From: Streptomyces sp. MUM 178J
GTDB lineage: Bacteria > Actinomycetota > Actinomycetes > Streptomycetales > Streptomycetaceae
Direction of reading: 5' to 3'
DNA: 55,360 nt
NCBI RefSeq assembly: GCF_022414575.1
Contig: NZ_JADWYQ010000042.1
Location: forward strand, 1-55,360
The position numbers were made by a program, and so were the translations under genes. Below, piece by piece: positions 45,921 through 54,639 of the stretch (within the stretch, counting starts at the first letter, position 1; the number at the start of each line of letters is the position of its first letter). The notes beneath the pieces were generated by a model. The model did no database searches. It was given only the letters and a program-made list of their open reading frames with translations, and was not told the origin of the DNA.

Positions 45921-46810
45921 TGGGCGGCCGCGATGTGCGCGGCCAGCCGTGCGTTTCCGCGGACGGCCGCCAGATTGGCCTCCAGCGACGCGCCCTCGGT
46001 GCGGCGCATCAGATGGTCCAGCAGGAAGGGGGTGACGGCCTGTCCGCTGATCCCCCGCTCCCGGCACTCGTCGAGCGCCTCCGCCAGCACCCTGTCGTGC
46101 AGTTGGGGATCGAGCTGCTCGTCCTCAGGGACCGGCTGCGCGACAATCAGCGCCGATTCGGGTCCGCCGAGCCTCTCCTGAGCGTGCATCACCGCCGCCA
46201 CCTCCGCCGGGGACCGGACCGTCCAGTCGACGGGCTCTCCCGAGGACCGCAGATAGAAGCCGGGGAACCGGTCGACCCCGTAGCCGAGGACGGTCACGCC
46301 CAGCGTCTCAAGCCGCTGCAACGTCGCCGGCACGTCGAGGACGGACTTCACCCCCGCGCATACGACGGTGATCCCGGTCTGCGCGAGCAGCCGCAGATCG
46401 GCCGACTCGTCATGGGTCTCCGTCCACTCGCGGTGCACGCCGCCCAGGCCACCGGTGGCGAAGACCCGGATCCCCGCCCGCGCGGCCAGGAAGGCCGTCG
46501 CCGAGACGGTCGTCGCCCCGCTCGCCCGGGCAGCCAGCGCGGGCGCCAGGTCACGGTGGCCGAGCTTGCGTACGGAGTCGTCCGCGGCAACCCGCTCCAG
46601 CTGGTCCTTGTCCAGCCCGACGCGTACCTGTCCGTCCAGTACGGCGATGGTGGCGGGAACCGCCCCTCCGGCCCGTACGAGCGCCTCCAGTTCCTCGGCG
46701 ACGGTCAGATTGCGCGGCCGCGGCAGCCCGTGGGCGATGATCGTCGACTCAAGGGCGACGATCGGACGCCTGTCGGCCAGCGCTTCCTGTACTTCCTCGG
46801 TGAGCAGCAT
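45917..46810 (-). CDS. psuG: Pseudouridine-5'-phosphate glycosidase
   Basis: A 297-residue PsuG (IndA family), which reversibly splits pseudouridine 5'-phosphate to uracil and ribose 5-phosphate. Signatures are VALESTIIAHGLPRPRNL at the N-terminus, VRKLGHRDLAPALA, ATGGLGGVHREW and VCAGVKSVLDVPATLQ with the catalytic Lys. AGGGA lies 6 nt before the ATG. With the overlapping kinase gene it forms a two-step pathway for salvaging pseudouridine from RNA turnover. Confidence 0.95.
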   Translation of the reverse strand: MLLTEEVQEALADRRPIVALESTIIAHGLPRPRNLTVAEELEALVRAGGAVPATIAVLDGQVRVGLDKDQLERVAADDSVRKLGHRDLAPALAARASGATTVSATAFLAARAGIRVFATGGLGGVHREWTETHDESADLRLLAQTGITVVCAGVKSVLDVPATLQRLETLGVTVLGYGVDRFPGFYLRSSGEPVDWTVRSPAEVAAVMHAQERLGGPESALIVAQPVPEDEQLDPQLHDRVLAEALDECRERGISGQAVTPFLLDHLMRRTEGASLEANLAAVRGNARLAAHIAAAQ

Positions 46811-46906
46811 GTCCCATCCCTGGCACGGCGACCGGCGGCTCAAACGTCTGTCCGGCCGTCATGGGTGCGGCGGTGTATCCCGGGCGTCCGGTTAAGGTGA
46901 CCCGCC

Positions 46907-47269
46907 ATGACGACTTTTGATCCGACGGCGCCGTCCTTCGTTGTGCATATTGCGGATGTGGAGCTGGAGCCCGAGCCCCTTGACCCCGTACAGATCCTCT
47001 CCGGGGAGCCGGTGGTGAGCGGCAAGGTGCTGTGGGAGTCCGCCGACGGAACCCAGCTGCGGGGCATCTGGCAGATCACCCCGGGCGTGGTGACGGACAC
47101 GGAGGCCGACGAGCTGTTCGTCGTGGTGAGCGGGCGCGCCACGATCGAGGTGGAAGGCGGCGAGACGCTCGACGTCGGGCCCGGCGACGCGTGCGTACTG
47201 CGCGAGGGCGATCGCACGACGTGGACGGTGCACGAGACGCTGCGCAAGGCGTACCACATCAGCCTCTGA
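46907..47269 (+). CDS. Cupin-domain protein (DUF861/EutQ-like)
   Basis: A 120-residue single-domain cupin. The beta-barrel core GIWQITPGVVTDTEADELFV to TIEVEGGETLDVGPGDACVL matches the DUF861 cupin group (EutQ / ureidoglycine aminohydrolase-like). The usual metal-binding His set is largely absent, with E and D residues instead. The substrate is unknown. AAGGTGA precedes the ATG by 6 nt. It is convergent with the MFS gene. Confidence 0.85.
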   Translation: MTTFDPTAPSFVVHIADVELEPEPLDPVQILSGEPVVSGKVLWESADGTQLRGIWQITPGVVTDTEADELFVVVSGRATIEVEGGETLDVGPGDACVLREGDRTTWTVHETLRKAYHISL

Positions 47270-47288
47270 GCACCGGCCGGCTCAGAGG
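47263..47288. terminator. Shared terminator overlapping two stop codons
   Basis: CCTCTGAGC (47263-47271) and GCTCAGAGG (47280-47288) form a 9-bp stem. Each arm contains the stop codon of one of the convergent genes (cupin and MFS). Confidence 0.85.
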
Positions 47289-48631
47289 CCGGCCGGTTCG
47301 CCGGACTTGTCCGCGGCCGAGGGTGCGGCGCCGAGCGCGCGCCGCACCGCCAGTGCCGCCATCGGCAGCAGCAGGCAGGCGCCGATCAGATTGAGCCAGC
47401 CGTAGCCCGCCTGGGAGACGATCAGCCCGGCTGCCGCGCCGCCGATGCCCGCGGTGGTGTTCATCGTCAGATCCGAGAGTCCCTGCACCGCGGCTCGGGC
47501 CGGTTGCGGCACCGAGTCGGTCAGCAGTGTGGAACCGGCAACCAGACCCGCCGACCAGCCCAGCCCAAGAAGGAACAGGCCCGTCGCGGTCTGCCCGTGG
47601 CTCGCCCCCGCGGTGCCGGAGAGCAGTGCCGCCATGGACAGCAGCGCAACCGCCAGCCCGATCACCGAGAGCCGCCCGATGCGGTCGGCGAGCCAGCCCA
47701 TCAGCGGGGAGAAGGCGTACATGCCGGCGATATGTCCGCTGATCACCAGGCCGATCAGCTCGATCCCCGCTCCGTGGTGGCTCAGGGCGACCGGAGTCAT
47801 CGACATGATCGACACCATGGCCGTGTGCGACGCGGCGACGGTGACCAGCGCGAGCCGGGCGAGCGGGGACTCACGCACCGCCCGCAGCCCGGCCTTCAGG
47901 GAACGGCCGGCCGGGGACTGGTCGGCCGCCGGAGCCATCGCGCGCGCCGTCAGCAGCGGGTCCGGGCGCAGCAGCGCCAGAACCAGCACGGCGGAGACGA
48001 TGAACACCCCCGCGGCCCATACGAAAGGCCCTGCGGCCATGGGTATGCCGAGCCCCGACACGCTGCGGCCCGCGGGCGCTGCGACATTGGGACCGAGAAC
48101 GGCGCCGATCGTCGTCGCCCATACGACGGTCGAGATCGCCCGGCCGCGTCGCTCGGGCTCCGCGAGGTCTGCCGCCGCGAAGCGGGCCTGCAGATTCGCC
48201 GACGAGCCCGCCCCGAACGCCGCCATGCCGATCAGCAACAGCGGGAAGCTGCCGATGAGGGAGGCGAGGACGACCACGCCCGCGCCGAGCGCTCCGATCA
48301 GATAGGCGAGAACCAGCCCCGGCCGCCGCCCCCGTGCGGTCATCACCGCGGCCAGCGGCATGGACAGCAGCGCGGTCCCCGCCACCATGGCGGTGGGCGC
48401 GAGCCCGGACATCGCCTCCGAGCCGCTCACATCCTGAGCCAGCACCGCCGCGAGCGCGATGCCGATCGCCACGCCGAGTCCGCCGAGTATCTGACTGGCG
48501 ATGAGCACGGCCGTGATGCGTCGGCGCAGCGCGGGCAGCGCGCCGTCGGCAACGCGATGGGCGTCCTCGGCGGTCTGCGACATCCCCGACGAAGCGTCCC
48601 CGGGGGGCCGGGCGTCCTCTGCCGTGCTCAT
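47282..48631 (-). CDS. MFS transporter
   Basis: A 449-residue major facilitator with 12 predicted membrane helices. Family features are the RGRRPGLVLAYL loop between helices 2 and 3, FGAGSSANLQARFAAADL on helix 4-5, and MGWLADRIGRLSVIG in the second half. It is probably a drug or metabolite exporter; the substrate is unknown. The first 30 residues are hydrophilic. The ATG at 48631 is used, but an in-frame ATG at 48583 is a plausible alternative because neither has a strong ribosome site. Confidence 0.88.
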   Translation of the reverse strand: MSTAEDARPPGDASSGMSQTAEDAHRVADGALPALRRRITAVLIASQILGGLGVAIGIALAAVLAQDVSGSEAMSGLAPTAMVAGTALLSMPLAAVMTARGRRPGLVLAYLIGALGAGVVVLASLIGSFPLLLIGMAAFGAGSSANLQARFAAADLAEPERRGRAISTVVWATTIGAVLGPNVAAPAGRSVSGLGIPMAAGPFVWAAGVFIVSAVLVLALLRPDPLLTARAMAPAADQSPAGRSLKAGLRAVRESPLARLALVTVAASHTAMVSIMSMTPVALSHHGAGIELIGLVISGHIAGMYAFSPLMGWLADRIGRLSVIGLAVALLSMAALLSGTAGASHGQTATGLFLLGLGWSAGLVAGSTLLTDSVPQPARAAVQGLSDLTMNTTAGIGGAAAGLIVSQAGYGWLNLIGACLLLPMAALAVRRALGAAPSAADKSGEPAGL

Positions 48632-48820
48632 TGGACCGGTTCCGGAGTGCGGGCGCGGGCGCCGGCGGGTATGTAAGGCACGTCAACGGTCATGGTCACT
48701 GACGCAGTGTGCCAGCCCCGTCTCATGCACGGCACTGTGTTCCGTCGCACTTCCACCCCTTCCGGCAGGTTTCCCGGCCCCGTTCCCCGGCCCTGTTTCC
48801 GGTCCCGCCCTCCCCGCGCC

Positions 48821-49375
48821 TCAGAACAGCGGCTGGGGCAGCACCCCCTCCAGCGCCAGCAGCTTCCTCTTGGTCTCCAGCCCGCCCCCGAAGCCGCCCA
48901 GTCCGCCGTCCGTCTCCACCACCCGATGACACGGCACCACCACCGGAAGGGGATTGGAGCCCATCGCCGCGCCCACGGCCTGGGCCGCCCCGGGCTCCCC
49001 GACCCGCGACGCCAGGTCCCCGTAGCCCACCACCGCTCCGTACGGCACATCCGCCGCCAGCCTCTGCAGCACCTGGCGGTTGAAACCGGCGGACAGCGAC
49101 CAGTCGAGCGCCAGTCCAAACGACCTCAGCTCTCCCGCGAAATACGACCGGAGCTGACGTATCGGCTCCGCCAGCCGTCCCGACGCCCGCTCCACCGGGT
49201 CGGCGGCCAGCCGCCGCGCCAGTCGGCCGAGCGCCTCCTCGTGCATCCGCCCACGGGCGTGGAAGACGACGCTGGCCAGACCGGTGCCCGTCGCGGCGAG
49301 CAGCAGCGGCCCGATGTCCGTATGCAGCACCGACCACTCGAAGACGGTCCGGTCGGGACTCTCCTGGGAGATCAT
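48821..49375 (-). CDS. ogt: Methylated-DNA-[protein]-cysteine S-methyltransferase
   Basis: A 184-residue suicide repair protein that transfers alkyl groups from O6-alkylguanine (and O4-alkylthymine) in DNA to its own Cys. The active-site PCHRVV motif, the Asn hinge in MGSNPLP and the helix-turn-helix VPYGAVVGYGDLASRVG are intact. The ATG at 49375 is chosen because TACGGT lies seven bases upstream, fitting a leaderless mRNA; in-frame GTG and TTG codons upstream fall inside the promoter. Confidence 0.95.
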   Translation of the reverse strand: MISQESPDRTVFEWSVLHTDIGPLLLAATGTGLASVVFHARGRMHEEALGRLARRLAADPVERASGRLAEPIRQLRSYFAGELRSFGLALDWSLSAGFNRQVLQRLAADVPYGAVVGYGDLASRVGEPGAAQAVGAAMGSNPLPVVVPCHRVVETDGGLGGFGGGLETKRKLLALEGVLPQPLF

Positions 49376-49405
49376 GCGAACCACCGTACGGCCCGCCACT
49401 GACAA
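49376..49405 (-). promoter_or_regulatory. DNA-damage (PafBC-type) promoter of ogt
   Basis: On the minus strand: TTGTCAGTG (49405-49397), 8 bp, TACGGT (49388-49383) and seven bases to the ATG. It is almost identical to the uvrB promoter over 28 bases. Confidence 0.85.
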
Positions 49406-49424
49406 CGAGGCCGCGCAGGCGGCG

Positions 49425-50387
49425 TCAGCGCCCTTCGACCGCGTCGCGGACCACGTCGGGCTTGTTGGTGATGATGCCGTCCACGCCGAAGCCCCGCACG
49501 CTGACCGCGCCCTCCGCGTTGTTCACCGTCCAGGTGCTGACCCGCAGCGGCTTGTCGTGGGGGCCCTTGAGCCGGTGGACCGCGGCCACGTAGTCGGCCG
49601 TCAGCGAGGTGTGGCTGGGATTGATCTGATCGGTGAACTCCGCGTACGCGGGCAGTTCCGAGACCGGGGGCTTGCCCAGGAAGCCGGTGACGACGTCCGG
49701 CCTCGCACGGTGCACGGCCCGCACGGTGTCCACCCCAAAGCTCTGCACCACCAGCCGGTGCCGTACATGGCCGCGGTCCAGCCAGCCTTCCTCACCGAGC
49801 ACGCGCAGGGCGTCGTGCTCGATGCCCGGGTAGAGCTCCGGCTTCTTGATCTCCAACAGCAGCTTCTGGCCGTTGTGCTCGACCCGGTCCAGATACTGCG
49901 TCAGCGTGGGCACGCGCTGGCCCGTCCACTCCTCGCCGAACCAGCTTCCGGCGTCCAGAGTCGCGATCTCCGCCGCCGTGAAGTCCCCGACCTTCCAGGG
50001 CGAGCGTTCCGGGAAGCGCTGCTCCGCATCCGTGGTCCTGGCCAGCGAGTCGTCATGGACCACCACCAGCACGCCGTCCTTGGTGCGCTGCACATCGTTC
50101 TCGACCCAGTCGAACCCCATGAAGGCCGCGGCGTCGACGGCGGCGAGGGTGTTCTCCGGGGCATAGGCGGACGCTCCGCGATGGGCGATCACGACGGGTC
50201 GGCGTCCGTAGCCCTCCCGGGCGAGCGGGGTGGCGGAGGCGTGCGCCACGGCGGGGGAGCCCGTCGCTGCGGCTGCTGCGCGCGCGGCCGCCGCGGTGGA
50301 CAGGGAGCCGACCGGGGCGCAGCCGGGCAGCACCAGTGTGGTGAGGCCGGCGGTCACAGCCGCGGCAGCGGCAGGGCGTGAGTGCAC
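49425..50387 (-). CDS. Glycerophosphodiester phosphodiesterase (lipoprotein)
   Basis: A 320-residue GDPD enzyme releasing sn-glycerol 3-phosphate from deacylated phospholipids or teichoic acid. The GTG at 50387 (GAGGAG upstream) gives a signal with lipobox LPGC near residue 24, so it is membrane-anchored outside. The catalytic domain starts VVIAHRGASAYAPENTLAA, with WVENDVQRTKDGVLVVVHDD carrying the metal ligands, and ends DGIITNKPDVV. Streptomyces glpQ-type genes are often under PhoP control; no clear PHO box is seen here. Confidence 0.93.
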   Translation of the reverse strand: MHSRPAAAAAVTAGLTTLVLPGCAPVGSLSTAAAARAAAAATGSPAVAHASATPLAREGYGRRPVVIAHRGASAYAPENTLAAVDAAAFMGFDWVENDVQRTKDGVLVVVHDDSLARTTDAEQRFPERSPWKVGDFTAAEIATLDAGSWFGEEWTGQRVPTLTQYLDRVEHNGQKLLLEIKKPELYPGIEHDALRVLGEEGWLDRGHVRHRLVVQSFGVDTVRAVHRARPDVVTGFLGKPPVSELPAYAEFTDQINPSHTSLTADYVAAVHRLKGPHDKPLRVSTWTVNNAEGAVSVRGFGVDGIITNKPDVVRDAVEGR

Positions 50388-50696
50388 TGGGACTCCTCGC
50401 GTTGTCGCTACGGCGGTCTGCCGATACGGCTGTGGCCAGGTCGTGTCGTCACAGTCCCGTACAGCTTGGCAGCAGGGCGTCAACGGTGGACAGGCGGAGT
50501 ATGGCCGCAGGGTGAACGGATTCACCCCATCGGGATCACGTGTCCGTTTCTGTATCGACAAATCTCCGCTCAAATGTTTGCCAGCCGGGCGGAGAGTCAT
50601 ACCCTCGCCCCGAACCAGACATCCCGTCAGGGGATCCGGCCGGGGACCGGGTCGGGCGGGATCGCGGGGGGACCACCAGGGGCGAAGGGCGAGGGG
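50388..50696. promoter_or_regulatory. Divergent region with GGGTGAA-N4-TTCACCC palindrome
   Basis: A 309-bp region between the phosphodiesterase and MHYT genes. It contains an 18-bp palindrome at 50511-50528 whose halves equal the PhoP half-site GTTCACC in inverted rather than direct orientation, followed by a lower-GC stretch (50540-50580) that could hold the MHYT promoter. No gene is seen. Confidence 0.45.
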
Positions 50697-51569
50697 ATGC
50701 AGGGCACTGTGGACGGATTCAGCTATGGGCTGGTCACGCCCGTGGCGGGGTATGTGATGGCCTGCCTCGGCGGGGCCCTCGGCCTGCGCTGCACCACCCG
50801 CTCCGTGCGCACCGGGCGCTCCTTCAAGCCCGGCTGGCTGGCCCTGGGCGCTGCGTCGATCGGCTCCGGCATCTGGACCATGCACTTCATCGCGATGATG
50901 GGGTTCTCCGTCGCCGAGACGCAGGTCAACTACGACAGGCCGACGACCTTCGCCAGCCTCGCCGTCGCCATCGTGATGACCGGCATCGGGATCTTCATCG
51001 TCGGCTACCGCGGCGCGACCCGCATGGCCCTGGTCACCGGAGGCACGATCACCGGCCTCGGGGTGGCCACCATGCACTACCTCGGCATGGCGGCGATGCG
51101 GCTGGACGGCCGCGTCGAATACAACACCTTGATCGTCGCTCTGTCCGTGGTGATCGCCGTCGTGGCCGCCACCACCGCGCTGTGGGCCGCCGTGTCGATC
51201 CACGGCTTCCCGGCCAGCCTCGGGGCCAGCCTGGTGATGGGCGTGGCTGCCAGCGGCATGCACTACACCGGGATGGCGGCCGTCAGCGTCCATCTGCACA
51301 CCGCACCCGGCCCCGCGCCGCCCGGCGACTCGGCCGCCGCCCTGCTGGCCCCGATGCTCATCGGTCCCGCGGTCTTTCTGCTGCTCGCCGGCGTGGTGGT
51401 GATGTTCGACCCGCTGCTGGTGACGGGGGAGCCGGAACGGCGTACGGGCGTCGCCGGGGACTCCCGCCCAGGGGTGCCCGCCGCCTCCCGGCAGCCCCGG
51501 CAGAGGGGTCGGGAACCGGCCGGCTGGGCCGTCGGCCGGGGTCCGCGCCAGGGCCGCGGGGGCCGCTGA
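50697..51569 (+). CDS. MHYT-domain integral membrane protein
   Basis: A 290-residue protein with seven predicted membrane helices forming an MHYT sensor domain. The three repeats of the metal-ligand motif are intact: WTMHFIAMMGF, ATMHYLGMAAM and SGMHYTGMAAV. MHYT domains are proposed to bind copper and sense CO, O2 or NO. Usually they head GGDEF/EAL or kinase outputs; here only an Arg/Pro-rich tail of about 50 residues follows, so the protein has no visible output domain. Confidence 0.9.
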   Translation: MQGTVDGFSYGLVTPVAGYVMACLGGALGLRCTTRSVRTGRSFKPGWLALGAASIGSGIWTMHFIAMMGFSVAETQVNYDRPTTFASLAVAIVMTGIGIFIVGYRGATRMALVTGGTITGLGVATMHYLGMAAMRLDGRVEYNTLIVALSVVIAVVAATTALWAAVSIHGFPASLGASLVMGVAASGMHYTGMAAVSVHLHTAPGPAPPGDSAAALLAPMLIGPAVFLLLAGVVVMFDPLLVTGEPERRTGVAGDSRPGVPAASRQPRQRGREPAGWAVGRGPRQGRGGR

Positions 51570-51600
51570 TCCACTGCCGTGGCGCCGTCCGCGGCCCCGG

Positions 51601-51629
51601 TTGTCAGTGGTGGGTCGTACGGTGGTTCC
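51601..51629 (+). promoter_or_regulatory. DNA-damage (PafBC-type) promoter of uvrB
   Basis: TTGTCAGTG (51601-51609), 8 bp, TACGGT (51618-51623) and six bases to the ATG, with no Shine-Dalgarno. It is a full match to TTGTCRGTG-N8-TAnnnT. Confidence 0.88.
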
Positions 51630-53777
51630 ATGCGGCCCGTTACCCAGATCGAACGTACGGTGGCGCCCTTCGAGGTCGTCAGCCCCTACCGGCCCAGCGG
51701 CGACCAGCCGACGGCCATCGCCGACCTCGAGCGGCGTATCCGCGCGGGTGAGGAGGACGTCGTCCTGCTCGGCGCGACCGGCACGGGCAAGTCGGCGACG
51801 ACCGCCTGGATGATCGAGCGGCTTCAGCGCCCGACCCTGGTGATGGCGCCCAACAAGACCCTGGCCGCCCAGCTGGCGAACGAGTTCCGCGAGCTCCTGC
51901 CCAACAACGCCGTCGAGTACTTCGTCTCCTACTACGACTACTACCAGCCCGAGGCGTACGTCCCGCAGTCGGACACCTATATCGAGAAGGACTCCTCGAT
52001 CAACGAAGAGGTGGAGCGGCTGCGGCACTCGGCGACGAACTCCCTGCTCACCCGCCGGGACGTGGTCGTGGTCGCCTCCGTCTCCTGCATCTACGGCCTG
52101 GGCACTCCGCAGGAGTACGTGGACCGGATGGTTCCGCTCAAGATCGGGGACGAGATCGACCGGGACCAGCTGCTGCGGCGCTTCGTCGACATCCAGTACA
52201 CGCGCAACGACACCGCGTTCACCCGCGGCACCTTCCGCGTCCGCGGCGACACCATCGAGATCTTCCCGGTCTACGAGGAACTCGCCGTCCGCATCGAGAT
52301 GTTCGGCGACGAGATCGAGGCGCTGTCCACCCTCCATCCGCTCACCGGCGAGATCCTCAGCGACGACCAGTCGCTCTACGTCTTCCCGGCCAGCCACTAC
52401 GTCGCGGGCCCGGAGCGCATGGAGAGGGCGATCAACGGCATCGAGCGGGAGCTCGAGGAGCGCCTCGCGGAGCTCGACAAACAGGGCAAGCTGCTGGAGT
52501 CCCAACGGCTGCGCATGCGCACCTCTTACGACATCGAGATGATGCGCCAGATCGGCTCCTGCTCCGGCATCGAGAACTACTCCATGCACTTCGACGACCG
52601 CTCGCCCGGCTCCCCGCCCAACACCCTCCTCGACTACTTCCCCGAGGACTTCCTCCTCGTCGTCGACGAGTCGCATGTCACCGTGCCCCAGATCGGCGCG
52701 ATGTACGAGGGCGACGCCTCCCGCAAGCGGACGCTGGTCGACCATGGCTTCCGGCTGCCCTCCGCCCTCGACAACCGTCCGCTGAAGTGGGAGGAGTTCC
52801 AGGAGCGCATCGGCCAAACCGTCTATCTGTCCGCCACGCCCGGCCCTTACGAGCTCGCCCGCTCCGACGGCTTCGTCGAGCAGATCATCCGTCCGACCGG
52901 CCTGGTGGACCCGGAGGTCGTCGTCAAGCCCACCGAGGGCCAGATCGACGACCTGGTGCACGAGATCCGGGAGCGCACCGAGAAGGACGAGCGCGTACTG
53001 GTCACCACGCTGACCAAGAAGATGGCCGAGGACCTCACCGACTACTTCCTCGAGCTGGGCGTCCAGGTCCGCTATCTGCACAGCGACGTCGACACCCTGC
53101 GCCGGGTGGAGCTGCTGCGCGAGCTGCGCGCCGGCGAGTTCGACGTCCTCGTCGGCATCAACCTCCTCCGCGAGGGTCTCGACCTCCCCGAGGTGTCGCT
53201 GGTCGCCATCCTCGACGCCGACAAGGAAGGCTTTCTGCGCTCCGGCACTTCGCTGATCCAGACCATCGGCCGCGCGGCGCGCAATGTCTCCGGCCAGGTC
53301 CATATGTACGCCGACAAGGTCACCCCGGCGATGGAGAAGGCCATCGAGGAGACCAACCGCCGCCGCGCCAAGCAGATCGCGTACAACACCGAGCGGGGAA
53401 TCGACCCGCAGCCGCTGCGCAAGAAGATCAACGACATCGTCGCCACCATCGCCCGCGAAGAGGTCGACACCGAGGAACTGCTCGGCACCGGCTACCGGCA
53501 GGTCAAGGAAGGCAAGGCCGGCAAGGGCGTCAAAGCGCCGGTTCCGGCCCTCGGCGCACCCGGCACGGGCGCGGCCGGTTCCACCAAGGCCGAGACGGCC
53601 GGCGTCGCGCTCACCGACCGGCCCGCGACCGAACTGGCCGGGATCATCGAGGAGATGACCGAGCGTATGCGCGCGGCCGCCGCCGAGCTGCAGTTCGAGG
53701 TGGCGGCTCGGCTGCGCGACGAGGTGAGCGAGTTGAAGAAGGAGCTCAGGCAGATGAAGGAGGCGGGCCTCGCCTGA
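51630..53777 (+). CDS. uvrB: Excinuclease ABC subunit B
   Basis: A 715-residue UvrB, the damage-verifying helicase-like subunit of nucleotide excision repair. It has Walker [14 protein letters not shown] near residue 48, the beta-hairpin [12 protein letters not shown] that clamps DNA, motif II VVDESHV, motif [11 protein letters not shown], and the C-terminal UVR domain ([20 protein letters not shown]) that contacts UvrC. The segment before the UVR domain is an Ala/Gly-rich linker. Leaderless expression from the damage promoter is predicted. Confidence 0.98.
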   Translation: MRPVTQIERTVAPFEVVSPYRPSGDQPTAIADLERRIRAGEEDVVLLGATGTGKSATTAWMIERLQRPTLVMAPNKTLAAQLANEFRELLPNNAVEYFVSYYDYYQPEAYVPQSDTYIEKDSSINEEVERLRHSATNSLLTRRDVVVVASVSCIYGLGTPQEYVDRMVPLKIGDEIDRDQLLRRFVDIQYTRNDTAFTRGTFRVRGDTIEIFPVYEELAVRIEMFGDEIEALSTLHPLTGEILSDDQSLYVFPASHYVAGPERMERAINGIERELEERLAELDKQGKLLESQRLRMRTSYDIEMMRQIGSCSGIENYSMHFDDRSPGSPPNTLLDYFPEDFLLVVDESHVTVPQIGAMYEGDASRKRTLVDHGFRLPSALDNRPLKWEEFQERIGQTVYLSATPGPYELARSDGFVEQIIRPTGLVDPEVVVKPTEGQIDDLVHEIRERTEKDERVLVTTLTKKMAEDLTDYFLELGVQVRYLHSDVDTLRRVELLRELRAGEFDVLVGINLLREGLDLPEVSLVAILDADKEGFLRSGTSLIQTIGRAARNVSGQVHMYADKVTPAMEKAIEETNRRRAKQIAYNTERGIDPQPLRKKINDIVATIAREEVDTEELLGTGYRQVKEGKAGKGVKAPVPALGAPGTGAAGSTKAETAGVALTDRPATELAGIIEEMTERMRAAAAELQFEVAARLRDEVSELKKELRQMKEAGLA

Positions 53778-53780
53778 GAT

Positions 53781-53822
53781 CGGCACGTCCGTGTGTTGCA
53801 AGACCGACACAAAACCGTGCCG
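53781..53822 (+). terminator. Hairpin after uvrB
   Basis: CGGCACG (53781-53787) pairs with CGTGCCG (53816-53822), and an inner GTGTG/CACA pair extends the arm. It probably ends the uvrB mRNA. Confidence 0.5.
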
Positions 53823-53908
53823 CACATGCTGTGTGATTCGTCCGACTGCGTAGGGTGCCAGACAACCGCACACACAGGCGGCGGCAATTCGGGAGAAGGG
53901 GACAGCGC

Positions 53909-54487
53909 GTGACGGTCAACATGACCAAGGGTCAGGCCATCAGCCTGCAGAAGAGCGACGGGGGAACCCTGACCGCCGTGCGGATGGGGCTCGGCTGGCA
54001 GGCGGCGCCGCGCCGCGGTCTGTTCGGCTCGCGTACCCGGGAGATCGACCTGGACGCCTCGGCGGTCCTGTTCGCCGACAAGCAGCCGGTGGACGTGGTC
54101 TTCTTCCGCCATCTCGTCAGCGACGACGGCTCCGTGCGCCACACGGGCGACAACCTGGTCGGCGGAGCGGGCTCCGGCGGCGACGACGAGGCCGTCCTGG
54201 TCGACCTCCAGCGGGTGCCGGTCCACATCGACCAGATCGTCTTCACAGTGAACTCCTTCACCGGCCAGACGTTCCAGGAAGTGCAGAACGCCTTCTGCCG
54301 CCTGGTCGACGAGACCAACGGCCAGGAGCTCGCCCGCTACACCCTCGACGGCGGTGGCCAGTTCACCGCGCAGATCATGGCCAAGGTCCACCGCTCCGGC
54401 GGCGGCTGGCAGATGACCGCCCTGGGCAACCCCGCCAACGGACGCACCTTCCAGGACCTGATGCCGGCGATCCTGCCGCTCCTGTAG
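53909..54487 (+). CDS. TerD-family protein
   Basis: A 192-residue TerD/stress-response domain protein. The fold starts VTVNMTKGQAISLQKSDG, with the characteristic EIDLDASAVLF and the acidic ligand residues HTGDNLVGGAGSGGDDEAV that bind Ca2+ in this family, then IDQIVFTVNSFTGQTFQEV. Such proteins are linked to tellurite and envelope stress responses and to development in Streptomyces. GTG start after GAAGGGG. The segment GLGWQAAPRRGLFG is typical of the actinobacterial subgroup. Confidence 0.92.
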   Translation: MTVNMTKGQAISLQKSDGGTLTAVRMGLGWQAAPRRGLFGSRTREIDLDASAVLFADKQPVDVVFFRHLVSDDGSVRHTGDNLVGGAGSGGDDEAVLVDLQRVPVHIDQIVFTVNSFTGQTFQEVQNAFCRLVDETNGQELARYTLDGGGQFTAQIMAKVHRSGGGWQMTALGNPANGRTFQDLMPAILPLL

Positions 54488-54516
54488 CGGCGGCCGGACG
54501 CACACCGCGTGAACCC

Positions 54517-54550
54517 GCAGCTCCCGGAGGCATCGGCCGCCGGGAGCTGC
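54517..54550 (+). terminator. Hairpin between the two TerD-family genes
   Basis: An 11-bp perfect stem GCAGCTCCCGG/CCGGGAGCTGC with a 12-base loop. Confidence 0.85.
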
Positions 54551-54639
54551 CCCGCTTGCCACCGCCGCCGCGCAGCCTGACCGCGGCGCCGCCGAGCGCC
54601 CGGGGGCACCCCGAGCGCGTCGAGGAGGGGACGGAACCG

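Noticed and set aside
50430..50528. PHO box (direct GTTCACC repeats) for the glycerophosphodiesterase gene
   Set aside because: Only one clear GTTCACC unit exists on the minus strand; the units 11 and 22 bases on do not match, so I record only the inverted palindrome.
49425..53873. A 1482-codon minus-strand frame covering uvrB and the MHYT gene
   Set aside because: Only its last 320 codons (the phosphodiesterase) are real. The rest is the complement of well-conserved uvrB and MHYT genes, a common GC-rich artefact.
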